From a virus: 64,000 nucleotides of DNA. The stretch lies in the IMG/VR virus record IMGVR_UViG_3300007735_000784, positions 1-64,000 of that record, one strand, 5' to 3'. A program made the translations under genes and the position numbers. The notes under the pieces were generated by a model. The model was not told the DNA's origin and searched no databases. It worked only from the letters and a program-made list of their open reading frames with translations. Of this stretch, positions 40,497 to 49,422 are shown piece after piece (the stretch's first letter is position 1; the number at the start of each line of letters is the position of its first letter).

Positions 40497-40504
40497 TATC
40501 TTTG
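40497..40504 (+). promoter_or_regulatory. Promoter -7 element before the terminase genes
   Basis: TATCTTTG, 17 bp before the ATG at 40522. No clear -33 TTG; transcription from upstream may also contribute. Confidence 0.4.
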
Positions 40505-40521
40505 TGTAGAACACACAATAT

Positions 40522-41187
40522 ATGCTAGAGTATCCAAAAGAGGAAATGAAGAAGGCCATTCTGGATTTATACGAACTTCCAGAAGAAACAGACCTATTAA
40601 AAACGTTTCCAATACTTCAATCAATACAAGGGTTTAATTACGACTTTAAAGATTTTAAAGCCCCCAACCAAGTAAGGAATAGCACCATCAGGTACATTAA
40701 CTATGTTTATTCAGCAGGGCTTACTATTATTAAAGGTAGGTATCCTGATTATTTGAAACGCAAAGTTGAGTGTGCTAGGTTAGCCGGATTCCACTACGAT
40801 CAGCATACCGGCAAATTCAACCCGAAGATTGAGGAGATATTAAGCTGCAAAAATAAGCAGACAAACCAAATGATTATAGGCTTCTTACGCTATAACTATT
40901 CGGATAAATATGCCACGATGCAGATTACAAGGGATAGATATTATAGGTCCTTGGCCGCAGACTACGATCAGCCGATGGAGGATTTTGGGGAGGAAAAAAA
41001 GAGGATTGTCTTATTGCAGGAGATAGAGAAGATGGAGCATGAATATTTGCAGGGAGATAAAACAACAGAGCTAACTGTGGCGTTGATACAAAATATCGAA
41101 GCCGAAGCATTAGGCTTAAAACCAGAAGATATAGCATCAAGACTAAGAGAAGGCCGTTCACCAATAGACTTTGATCCCTATTTATGA
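40522..41187 (+). CDS. Putative small terminase subunit
   Basis: 221 aa, helical, directly upstream of the large terminase (four-base ATGA overlap), the usual place for TerS. The N-terminal PKEEMKKAILDLYELPEETDL may be the DNA-binding part, the acidic C-terminus (RIVLLQEIEKMEHEYLQ) an oligomerisation helix. No conserved TerS motif is strong enough to be sure. Confidence 0.55.
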   Translation: MLEYPKEEMKKAILDLYELPEETDLLKTFPILQSIQGFNYDFKDFKAPNQVRNSTIRYINYVYSAGLTIIKGRYPDYLKRKVECARLAGFHYDQHTGKFNPKIEEILSCKNKQTNQMIIGFLRYNYSDKYATMQITRDRYYRSLAADYDQPMEDFGEEKKRIVLLQEIEKMEHEYLQGDKTTELTVALIQNIEAEALGLKPEDIASRLREGRSPIDFDPYL

Positions 41188-43598
41188 AGCCCGACACCCA
41201 CTTCTGGATAAACGACAACGATAAGGACTTAAAGCCTATCAAAATAGACATAGCCAAAGTAATAGAGAAGAACTATCTATTTTGGAACCCATCACATGAA
41301 GGCCCCATCCCTATATTAGAGCCGGACTTCCATAAAATAAAAAACGCCACTAAGAGAAAAGAGGACCAAGTATGGGTGAGGGAAGAATACCCCGAAAAGC
41401 TATCTAAACTAGAGAAGCAATACTCAGGAGATCCCAAAAGGATATGGGATTTCCTAACCAAGAACCAAAAGGAGTACAAGCAAGAAATACGTTTCATAAA
41501 AAAACAATGGTACCACAGGCTGTATGGAGAATGGATATGGATAGGCGGTAAACCAACCTGGATAAGCCCATACCATTGGATGTTTTTAAATTGGTGGAAA
41601 GGAGATTATCAATCTATTGACCGAAAGACTGGCAAGAGAGTATCAAGGCAATATCCCGATTACAGGGACAGGGATAGAAGAAAGTTCATCTTTATTAATT
41701 ACGCTTATACCTGCACAGAAACATTTGAGAAAGTAGATGACTATGGAGTGGCCATACCTGAGAAAGACGGCACCTATAATATGATAGATGTTAACTACCG
41801 GATATGTTTTGGAATTAACTATGCCAAGCATCGAAGGGATGGAGCCACGCAAAACTGCCTCAGTATATTATATCAGGTAGGATCACAAATAGAGGAGGGT
41901 TACAGCAGTATTACAGCCAACACCCCCAACACCCAAAAGAAACACTTTGACACTAAATTAGTGCCGGCATGGAGAAGGATGCCATTCTTTTTTAAGCCAA
42001 TACACGAAGGAACAGATAGACCAAAAAGGGCTATTAATTTTATTTCAGCAGCTAATAAACAAAAAGATGGTGAGCTATCATTTAATATGGATGGTGAGCT
42101 AAATAGCGTTATTGACTTTGCGGAAATGGTGGATAGGGCTTATTATGACCACGCCAAAATTACCGGAGTATTGTTAGGTGATGAAATGGGTAAGACCCTG
42201 GCAATAGATGTTTACGAAGGTTGGAACATAATTAAGCCTACCATGTCGCAGGGAGGGGAGAGTACAATTAACCCTTATGCCTTAGCATTACACCCATCCA
42301 CAGTAGAGGAAATGGAAGAAGGGGGAGGATACAATTTTAAGCTGATATGTGATGCTTCTGATTTCTACCAAAGAAAGAAGAACGGGCAAACGCAGTCGGG
42401 GCTATTTAATATGTTTATACCTGCATGGGATGGACTAGAGAACTTTATAGGTCCGTATGGGGAATCCGTTATTGAAACGCCAACTTTAGAACAACAGAAA
42501 TTCATAGGCCGGAACTATGGGGCCAAAGAATATATTAAGCAAACCAAGGCTCAGTTATTAGCAGAGAATAGCCCAAAATCATTAAAAGCATTGGCTCAGT
42601 TTAGCCGGATGCACCCCGAATGTTGGGCTGATTGTTGGAAGATGCAGGGAGGGGATTTAGGCTTTAACCAAGAGAAGCTAGATAAGCGGATGGAAGAATT
42701 GAACAGGTTAATGGCAGAACGTAAAGACCCTAGAACAAGGGGTAATTTTGTATGGGTGGTGGGGCATGAAAAACTATCAGCAGCCCAATACAGACAAAGG
42801 AAATTACACCTGCACCATGATCCTAGCCATTACGTTGAATGGGAAGATAGCGAAGAAGGGCGTTTCCTCATATCAAAAAAACTAACAAGAGGCAATGCTA
42901 GTAGAAGGATATGGGATTCTGATATGGAATATTGGATGCCGGAAGGAGAGGAGCCTTTTATTGGATGTGCTGACCCCGTTGGCTATCATAATAAGATGCA
43001 GTCTAAAATGAGGGAGGATAAGGCTAAAACATCTTATGCTGCCTGTGGCGTTTTCTATGATTATGATGAAAGAATAGATGGAGATAAGCCTATAGATGAA
43101 TGGGCGAGTAATAGGTTTGTATGTAGCTATATGCACAAAACGCAAGACTTAGATGAGTATTGCGAGGAGTCATTAATGATGTGTATTTATTTTAATGCCT
43201 TAATGTTCCCAGAGGGTAACAGGGATGGTATCATTAAATATTTCGAGGAAAGAGATCATGGGGGATATTTTAAATATGCCTATGAGATTGAAAATAAGAG
43301 TTTCAGAGATAAGCCAGGGTTTGACACCGGATCTGGAATAGGATCTAAGAGTAACCTATTTAGCTGCATTAGAGATTATATTGAAATGCACCTATTTAAG
43401 GAAGATCACTATGAGTTTATAGAACAATGGAAAAGAATTAAGGCCGTAGAGGAAATGACTAAGTATGACTTGTTTACGGTATCGGCAGGGTGCTTATTAG
43501 GGCAGCGATTCTCATTTAAGGAGGCCCCTGATTTTGTGAATGAGGAAAAGAGGAATGGTGATATTAACATTCATCATTGGTTTGGTAATCCCCATTAA
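41184..43598 (+). CDS. terL: Large terminase (crAss-like)
   Basis: 804 aa. A long N-terminal extension precedes the ATPase: ICFGINYAKHRRDGATQNCLS (about residues 208-228) is a Walker-A-like loop of crAss-type terminases, and GVLLGDEMGKT (about 327-337) is the Walker B with catalytic glutamate. The nuclease domain shows IGCADPVGYH (about 591-600), where terminases have the first metal-binding Asp, and TGSGIGSKSNL later. It packages DNA into the prohead through the portal. Length and these motifs fit crAss-like/Cellulophaga-type phages. Confidence 0.85.
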   Translation: MKPDTHFWINDNDKDLKPIKIDIAKVIEKNYLFWNPSHEGPIPILEPDFHKIKNATKRKEDQVWVREEYPEKLSKLEKQYSGDPKRIWDFLTKNQKEYKQEIRFIKKQWYHRLYGEWIWIGGKPTWISPYHWMFLNWWKGDYQSIDRKTGKRVSRQYPDYRDRDRRKFIFINYAYTCTETFEKVDDYGVAIPEKDGTYNMIDVNYRICFGINYAKHRRDGATQNCLSILYQVGSQIEEGYSSITANTPNTQKKHFDTKLVPAWRRMPFFFKPIHEGTDRPKRAINFISAANKQKDGELSFNMDGELNSVIDFAEMVDRAYYDHAKITGVLLGDEMGKTLAIDVYEGWNIIKPTMSQGGESTINPYALALHPSTVEEMEEGGGYNFKLICDASDFYQRKKNGQTQSGLFNMFIPAWDGLENFIGPYGESVIETPTLEQQKFIGRNYGAKEYIKQTKAQLLAENSPKSLKALAQFSRMHPECWADCWKMQGGDLGFNQEKLDKRMEELNRLMAERKDPRTRGNFVWVVGHEKLSAAQYRQRKLHLHHDPSHYVEWEDSEEGRFLISKKLTRGNASRRIWDSDMEYWMPEGEEPFIGCADPVGYHNKMQSKMREDKAKTSYAACGVFYDYDERIDGDKPIDEWASNRFVCSYMHKTQDLDEYCEESLMMCIYFNALMFPEGNRDGIIKYFEERDHGGYFKYAYEIENKSFRDKPGFDTGSGIGSKSNLFSCIRDYIEMHLFKEDHYEFIEQWKRIKAVEEMTKYDLFTVSAGCLLGQRFSFKEAPDFVNEEKRNGDINIHHWFGNPH

Positions 43599-43619
43599 GG
43601 GATTGTTAAATGGGTAAAG

Positions 43620-43653
43620 TTTGCGTTTTGTATTAGTTATTTTAATATATTTG
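43620..43653 (+). promoter_or_regulatory. Promoter upstream of the 43674 gene
   Basis: TTTG at 43620-43623 (inside a phage motif copy, 43616-43629), 22 bp spacer, TATATTTG at 43646-43653, ATG at 43674. A second TTTG at 43627-43630 is an alternative with a shorter spacer. Confidence 0.55.
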
Positions 43654-43673
43654 TTAACCGTAAAAAACTCATA

Positions 43674-44681
43674 ATGGCAGGAATAAAACAAACAATCGCA
43701 GGAAAATTAGCAGAACAATTATGTAAAGATTTTCCCAAAAAAGGAACATTAACACTAGCAAAAATACTTTACGGCAAATATCCTGAAGCCTTTAAAAATG
43801 TAGAGGCCGCAAGGTCAATGATAAGAGGTTATAGGGGAGAGTTAAAACGTGGTATTCGTGATAAGTCAAAGGTTACTCCACAATCAACTCCTAAGACCCT
43901 TAACCCATTTTCAATGCCAGATAGCCATGTATTCAAAAAAGAGGCTTTCATATTACCTAAATCAAGCAAGAAAATATTATTATTAAGCGACATACATATT
44001 CCATATCACGATATAGAAGCGATTGAAGGGGCTGTTGAATACGGAATAAAAGAGGGTGTGGATACTATTTATCTAAATGGAGATATACTTGATTTTTTTG
44101 GCTGTTCATTCCACGAAAAAGATGCTAGGAAGCGTCCCAGAATGAGTGAGGAACTAGATATGGGTAGACAATGGCTAGATTGGTTAAGGCACAAGTTTCC
44201 TACCCAACAAATTTACTTCATCCCAGGAAACCATGAACATAGATTAGAACGGTATTTAATTGTTAAAGCTCCAGAGTTATTAGGCATTGAAGAATTTAAT
44301 CTAGCCACGCTATTAAGGCTTGGTGAAAAAAGAATCCATTGGTTAGAACATAAGAGTAAGGTTTATTTTGGTAAACTATTAGTTGAGCATGGGGATAAAA
44401 TGAAAGGATCTGGAGGCATTAATCCGGCAAAGACATTATTAGACAGATTTAAACGGCCAACAATTTGTGGGCATTTTCACAGAACATCATCTGCAAATGA
44501 CAAAATATATGATGATAATGGCAATATATTAATGGCTTGGTCCACAGGATGCCTTTGTGATTTGGAACCAGAATATATGGAGCAAAACAAGCACAATCAT
44601 GGAGCCGCTATAATTAATATTGAAGAAAACGGCAAGTTTAGAGTACATAATTTCCCAATTATTAACGGTAAAGTTTATTAA
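43674..44681 (+). CDS. Metallophosphoesterase with N-terminal DNA-binding-like region
   Basis: 335 aa. The calcineurin-like active site motifs are all present: LLLSDIHIPY (about 103), YLNGDILDFFG (about 134), FIPGNHEHR (about 183), VEHGDKMKG (about 240) and CGHFHR (about 264). Such proteins hydrolyse phosphodiesters or nucleotides. The basic N-terminal 80 residues resemble a small HTH (KILYGKYPEAFKNVEAARSM). Placement between terminase and portal is typical of crAss-like phages, where it may have a role in recombination or DNA repair (inferred). Confidence 0.85.
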   Translation: MAGIKQTIAGKLAEQLCKDFPKKGTLTLAKILYGKYPEAFKNVEAARSMIRGYRGELKRGIRDKSKVTPQSTPKTLNPFSMPDSHVFKKEAFILPKSSKKILLLSDIHIPYHDIEAIEGAVEYGIKEGVDTIYLNGDILDFFGCSFHEKDARKRPRMSEELDMGRQWLDWLRHKFPTQQIYFIPGNHEHRLERYLIVKAPELLGIEEFNLATLLRLGEKRIHWLEHKSKVYFGKLLVEHGDKMKGSGGINPAKTLLDRFKRPTICGHFHRTSSANDKIYDDNGNILMAWSTGCLCDLEPEYMEQNKHNHGAAIINIEENGKFRVHNFPIINGKVY

Positions 44682-44683
44682 TT

Positions 44684-44923
44684 ATGCAGGTATCTATATC
44701 TTGGGATCTGTCAGACGAGAAGGAAGCAGAATCTCACCAACACGCATCCAATGGTAGATTGTATTATGATTCGATGTCAGACTTTGCTAAATATTTGTCT
44801 GAGTTAGAAGGCGGCACTCTTAATAAGAGCCAAACTGTACTACTATATAAAATAAGGCATCAGTTTTTTAAGTGTATGGCTGATAATAATTTAGATGTGC
44901 AGTTTGAAATACCGGAAGGCTAA
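44684..44923 (+). CDS. Small acidic hypothetical protein
   Basis: 79 aa, two bases after the phosphoesterase. Helical with QTVLLYKIRHQFFKCMADNN near the C-terminus. No family recognised. Probably co-transcribed with the phosphoesterase gene. Confidence 0.5.
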   Translation: MQVSISWDLSDEKEAESHQHASNGRLYYDSMSDFAKYLSELEGGTLNKSQTVLLYKIRHQFFKCMADNNLDVQFEIPEG

Positions 44924-44926
44924 TTA

Positions 44927-44983
44927 TACCTTGTCGGGTATAGATTGTATTAAATCAGACCATATCGTACCATGTCGGGTATA
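44927..44983 (+). repeat. Two direct repeats of TACCNTGTCGGGTATA
   Basis: TACCTTGTCGGGTATA (44927-44942) and TACCATGTCGGGTATA (44968-44983), 41 bp apart, in the intergenic region before a terminator. A further CATATCGCATATCGC stretch follows. Possible protein-binding iterons. Confidence 0.5.
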
Positions 44984-45020
44984 AATATCGCATATCGCAA
45001 TATAAAAATTGTGTTAGAAA

Positions 45021-45058
45021 AAAAAGACCCCTATGTTTTGCAAAGGGGATCTTTTTTA
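45021..45058 (+). terminator. Terminator with nested promoter element
   Basis: AAAAGACCCCT pairs with AGGGGATCTTTT around the loop; T-run to 45057. The loop contains the TTTG of the next promoter. Confidence 0.75.
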
Positions 45059-45067
45059 ATATATTTG
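45037..45067 (+). promoter_or_regulatory. Promoter of the 45084 gene
   Basis: TTTG 45037-45040 (in the terminator loop), 19 bp spacer, TATATTTG 45060-45067, ATG at 45084. Confidence 0.75.
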
Positions 45068-45083
45068 TTCCGTCAAGATAAAT

Positions 45084-45749
45084 ATGTCAGCAAATATAAA
45101 ACATATAATTGAATTAAGAAAGAAAAAACAACTCAAATATTGGGTTACTTATCTTAAAATCAAAAAATTCTGTAAGGGTTCTGGATATATTTCAAGAGCA
45201 AACACCCGAAAATGCTGTGTTACAAAGTATTCTACATTTATTAACCACGTAAACCAAATGATAAAATTAGGGTGGATGAGCAAGTCTAAAAATGGATACA
45301 GGCTCACCTCCTACCATAAATTCACCGGATTATTAAGATTAACAATAACCGGAGAATCAGTAGATGAATTAATAGCTAATGCTGCATTTTACGCTTGGGA
45401 AGATAGTGTAATCAAGCAGATTTGTAAAATAACGGATTGTAAGAAAGGTCCAAAACGTAACCTACTCAAATTAAAAAGGCAAGGGATAGGGTTTTGGAAT
45501 TATTCAGTATCAGTGCGTTGGTTTTCTAATCTAATGGGTTACAAATCAGCCACAAGTGGCAGTAGAATCGAAAAGCTAATGAAACAGTTTGAACTTATAA
45601 CCATTCAACACAAGAGTAGATACTTATTTGATTTTAACGACAAGGCTGGATGGACAGCACTTAGTCGTTCAGATTTAGGTAATAGATTCTTTATTAAAGG
45701 AGATAAGGTTTATGAAAGACTGCAAAATGTGTTAATCCCTGTATTATAA
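45084..45749 (+). CDS. Basic hypothetical protein (replication- or host-interaction-type)
   Basis: 221 aa, strongly basic with several Lys/Arg clusters. The N-terminal 100 residues may contain a winged helix: YISRANTRKCCVTKYSTF-INHVNQMIKLGWMSKSKNGY resembles a recognition helix and wing, so a DNA-binding role is plausible. Own promoter and an isolated position between the phosphoesterase unit and the portal operon. No family claimed. Confidence 0.5.
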   Translation: MSANIKHIIELRKKKQLKYWVTYLKIKKFCKGSGYISRANTRKCCVTKYSTFINHVNQMIKLGWMSKSKNGYRLTSYHKFTGLLRLTITGESVDELIANAAFYAWEDSVIKQICKITDCKKGPKRNLLKLKRQGIGFWNYSVSVRWFSNLMGYKSATSGSRIEKLMKQFELITIQHKSRYLFDFNDKAGWTALSRSDLGNRFFIKGDKVYERLQNVLIPVL

Positions 45750-45874
45750 TTGGCGTTCCAAATTAGTGTACAACCATTAAAGGCTTTATTCATTATAGCT
45801 AACGAAAGAGAAAAGAAAACTAAAGAGAGAAGATAAAAGAGAGGGATAATATACAACTTATTAATTAAATTTAG

Positions 45875-45882
45875 TATTTTTG
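45875..45882 (+). promoter_or_regulatory. Promoter -7 element before the portal gene
   Basis: TATTTTTG fits TAnnTTTG, 17 bp before the ATG at 45899. No good -33 found. Confidence 0.4.
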
Positions 45883-45898
45883 AAAAAAATATTTGTAA

Positions 45899-48256
45899 AT
45901 GATTGACGTAGAAAAATACCAAAGGTACGCATTTGGATTCCCTGCACATGATATAGACCCCAAGCAGAAAGAGAAGAAAGATTACTGCATGGCCTTTTGT
46001 AAAGCCTTCTACTCATCATACGTCAGGAACGAGCTATACACCAACTTCACAATACGTAGAAACGAGATCTTTGTTTTAAGGAGATACGGAGTTGGGGACC
46101 AATCACAGGATATTTATTTGCAGCTATGTTATGGGAATAACAATCAAGGGGAAATTATAAGAAAGGGGTGGATGAATGTTAACTGGAATATCTTAAAGAT
46201 AGCAGTTAAGTATAGAAACGCCTTCCTTGGTATGTTTTTAGATGTCGATTTCGATGCCCAGGCCAATTCTCAGGATAAATTTGCTAAGAAAGAGAAAGAA
46301 GATAAGGCATATAAGCTATACATACAGAAGAAATTAAGACCATTATTGCAACAGGCCGGAATACAGCAGCCAGAATCAGAGATGCCGGAGCCAGATTCAT
46401 TGAAGGAATTAGAGATATACGAGCAACTTGGCGTTTTCAAAAATAAGGCAGAATTAGCCTATGAGAAATTTATAAAGGAAAGTTTCGATACATTCTCAAA
46501 TTGGGAACTAGAAACCAAGAGAATGATTTTAGAAGATTTTTGGGATATAGGGGAAGTATGTTTAAAAGACTACGTAGATAGAAATACGCAGAAGATAAAA
46601 GTTAAATACTGTGATCCTGCCAATATTATTATACGTAAAGACCACGAAGGCCGTATTTTAGATGGAGGAGTAATCGAAATTAAGAGTATTGCTGATGTAA
46701 GGGCAGAAATGAAAAATTGCGGTGTAAACGTTAGTGAAGAAGAATTAGCTAAATGTGCCGTTGCATATAAAGGCTATTTTAACAATCCAAATACATGGTT
46801 TACAGACAGAGATGATGAACTATATAAGCCTAATAACTTCGGGATATACAGATATGACGATTGGAAAATTGCCGTTTTAGATTGTGAATACAGAACCGAA
46901 GATGATAACTACTATAAGAAAGTAAAAGGAGAAGAAGGCGATAAATACTATAAGGAACACTACGGCAAAGTATATAAGAATAGCAAAAATAAGGAAACAA
47001 TCGTAAAAGCCCGTATTAATTATTACAGAGCAAAATGGGTAGTAGGTAGCGAAGATTTAATCTATGACTATGGACAACAGTACGATGTGCCAAGGCCAAA
47101 TAAGTCAGAAGCATTAAGCTCCTTCCATTACGTTAAAATACCAGGGCCATCACCAGTAAAAATGTGCAGAGAAATCTTCGATCAAGTGCAGTTAGCATGG
47201 TTGAAGTTTCAAAACGCATGGGCCAAGGCTAGACCCGATGGATACGCCTACGATGAAACAGTATTAGTAAATAGCACCATTGGTAGTAAATTATTGCCAG
47301 AGGAGATAGTATCCATGTCGGAGCAGACCGGTAGATTATTCTTTAAATCAGTAAATAAAAGGAATCACCCAACAATGGCTCCAAATGCAGGGATGCCAAT
47401 ATTCCCAATGCCAGGAGGAATCGGAAACGCCCTTAATGAGTTTGTGGCTACATGGAATCTGATGATCTCAATGTTACAGGAGATTACGGGAATGACACCG
47501 CAGGCAACAGCAAGTCCGTTGGCACCAGATACAGGTAAAGCAGTAAGTGAGATACAATTAGCAGCAACAAGTAATGTGTTGAAGCCAGTGGTGAATGAAT
47601 ATAAGAGAATTAAGAACTCAGTATCTAAAACGCTACTTTTACGTGGCCAGATAGTATTTAGGCACAATGAGGAAATCGCAAAAGACTATATAGACGTATT
47701 AGGAGAAGAAACGGTAAAGATATTACAGGAATCAGCTAAATCAGCGCAGCAATACGGAATTAACTTAGTGCAGCGAACCACAGGAGAAATCAGGGCCAAG
47801 TTAGAACAAGCGGCATTAGCATCCCTACAATCAGGTAGAAATGGTATGCCAGGAATCACATTGCCTCAATATACAATGTTGACAATGATGATTAGCTCCG
47901 GTTATAATCCGAAGTACATATATGCTATTTTAGCTAAGATGGAATCTGAAACCGAGCAGAAGCAACAAGCCTATCAGCAGCAGAATATAGCGGCACAAGG
48001 ACAGCAGCAGCAACAGTTGGCCGTAGTTCAGAACCAATCATTAAAAGATGTAGAGGCGTTTAAGTCTACGTTAAAAATTAATGAGGAAAGTGCCAAAGCA
48101 ATTATACAGGCAGCCCTAGAGGAGCATAAAGCAAAATTAGGCACAGAGTCGCAAATGACCACTGAAACCACATCACTATTGATGCAGAATCTTATAGCAC
48201 AACTAATGCCAAAGCAAGGAGGAGCCGCACCTGGACCTGCTTCACCTGCACAATAG
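45899..48256 (+). CDS. Portal protein (crAss-like)
   Basis: 785 aa. The N-terminal third contains WMNVNWNILKIAVKYRNAFLGMFLDVDFD, followed by a long wing region and the crown/stem with helices. The C-terminal 100 residues are Gln-rich (QQAYQQQNIAAQGQQQQ) coiled coil, typical of podovirus portal barrels. The gene lies directly before the scaffold-like and capsid genes, as usual. It forms the dodecameric DNA port. Portal identity is inferred from size, order and composition. Confidence 0.7.
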   Translation: MIDVEKYQRYAFGFPAHDIDPKQKEKKDYCMAFCKAFYSSYVRNELYTNFTIRRNEIFVLRRYGVGDQSQDIYLQLCYGNNNQGEIIRKGWMNVNWNILKIAVKYRNAFLGMFLDVDFDAQANSQDKFAKKEKEDKAYKLYIQKKLRPLLQQAGIQQPESEMPEPDSLKELEIYEQLGVFKNKAELAYEKFIKESFDTFSNWELETKRMILEDFWDIGEVCLKDYVDRNTQKIKVKYCDPANIIIRKDHEGRILDGGVIEIKSIADVRAEMKNCGVNVSEEELAKCAVAYKGYFNNPNTWFTDRDDELYKPNNFGIYRYDDWKIAVLDCEYRTEDDNYYKKVKGEEGDKYYKEHYGKVYKNSKNKETIVKARINYYRAKWVVGSEDLIYDYGQQYDVPRPNKSEALSSFHYVKIPGPSPVKMCREIFDQVQLAWLKFQNAWAKARPDGYAYDETVLVNSTIGSKLLPEEIVSMSEQTGRLFFKSVNKRNHPTMAPNAGMPIFPMPGGIGNALNEFVATWNLMISMLQEITGMTPQATASPLAPDTGKAVSEIQLAATSNVLKPVVNEYKRIKNSVSKTLLLRGQIVFRHNEEIAKDYIDVLGEETVKILQESAKSAQQYGINLVQRTTGEIRAKLEQAALASLQSGRNGMPGITLPQYTMLTMMISSGYNPKYIYAILAKMESETEQKQQAYQQQNIAAQGQQQQQLAVVQNQSLKDVEAFKSTLKINEESAKAIIQAALEEHKAKLGTESQMTTETTSLLMQNLIAQLMPKQGGAAPGPASPAQ

Positions 48257-48268
48257 TTATAGGATTAT

Positions 48269-48300
48269 TTTGCAGATATTGTAAAATAATAGTACATTTG
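48269..48300 (+). promoter_or_regulatory. Promoter of the scaffold/capsid unit
   Basis: TTTG 48269-48272, 20 bp spacer, TACATTTG 48293-48300, ATG at 48318. Confidence 0.65.
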
Positions 48301-48317
48301 ACAAAACATATTTTATT

Positions 48318-49370
48318 ATGGCAGAAGAAGTAATTGATAATACTAGAAGTATTTTTAGTCAAGCAGCAGCAGTAGCGGCAGTTGAATCAGAGGAAACGCC
48401 AATTATAGAGGCAGGTGTAGAAGGAGAAGAAGGTAAAGTTGGCGTTTCAGATAATACCCCAGAGGTAGAACTAACACCTTGGTATAAAGAGTTAGAGTTT
48501 GATGACGAAACCACAGCAAAGGAATTTGTAAGGAAGTATAAAAACTTCCAACCAGAAGTTCCTAAACCTAAATTTGCAGCACCGGAAGTAGAGAAATACA
48601 ATAAGTTTGTAGAAGCTACAGGTATAAATGATTTTGGAACCTTCCAAACAGTATCTAAGTTTTCAGAGGTAGAAAACCCCAACGAAGATCAAATGATTGA
48701 TGCTATTATAGCAAAGAAGATTTATGACGATCCAGAGTTAAAAGGAGATGAAGCCTATTTAAAGCAGCGATTAATGAAGCAGTATAAATTAGATGTGGAT
48801 TTAGACTATGCAGACGATGATGAGAAGTACGATGTGAAAGAATCAAAAAGAGCCTTGAAGAAAGAATTTGAAAGTTCAGCAGGGTTTTTTAAAGAAATAA
48901 GTGGCAAATTAGAAGTAGCACCTGTTGATAACGCAAAAATTGAGGCCAACCAAAAAACGTGGGAAGCCGAGTTAGCAAAGGATAAGCCGGAAGAATTTAA
49001 GATAGATATTCCCGTGTTGAAAAAAAATGACAAAGGAGAACTTGTTGCTACTGAGGAAATTGAAAAAAGTATTATTTTTGACAAGCCGATGCACGATGCT
49101 TACGTAAGAAATTACAAGGCATTGTTAAACGCAAAAGGTTGGCCGGAGCTTGAAAGCGGTGTCGCACAAGAAGCAAAAAGCATAGCCGCAGGTTTAACAC
49201 TGGCAGAAAATATTTATAAGATATATGGTGATGCGGTTTCGCATGGCTATAGTAAGGCCGTAAAGGACTATCATATAGATACTGAAAACCCATCAGCAGT
49301 AGGTACACACAGGAAGATTGCGGATACAGGCGATAAATCAGACACATCAGCCGGTATTTTCAAAAGATAA
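48318..49370 (+). CDS. Scaffold-like protein
   Basis: 350 aa, acidic N-terminus with repeated Glu-Val-Glu segments and many Lys-Glu helices (e.g. KEFVRKYKNFQPEVPKPK), ending in a helical, alanine-rich region. Acidic helical proteins between portal and major capsid genes are normally scaffolds that guide prohead assembly. Near residues 41-46 GKVGVS is encoded by a motif copy (48435-48448). No protease motif seen. Confidence 0.6.
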   Translation: MAEEVIDNTRSIFSQAAAVAAVESEETPIIEAGVEGEEGKVGVSDNTPEVELTPWYKELEFDDETTAKEFVRKYKNFQPEVPKPKFAAPEVEKYNKFVEATGINDFGTFQTVSKFSEVENPNEDQMIDAIIAKKIYDDPELKGDEAYLKQRLMKQYKLDVDLDYADDDEKYDVKESKRALKKEFESSAGFFKEISGKLEVAPVDNAKIEANQKTWEAELAKDKPEEFKIDIPVLKKNDKGELVATEEIEKSIIFDKPMHDAYVRNYKALLNAKGWPELESGVAQEAKSIAAGLTLAENIYKIYGDAVSHGYSKAVKDYHIDTENPSAVGTHRKIADTGDKSDTSAGIFKR

Positions 49371-49422
49371 AAGGGGAGTAAGAAGATTAAAATTAAATAT
49401 TAATCTTTAAACTCAAAAAATT

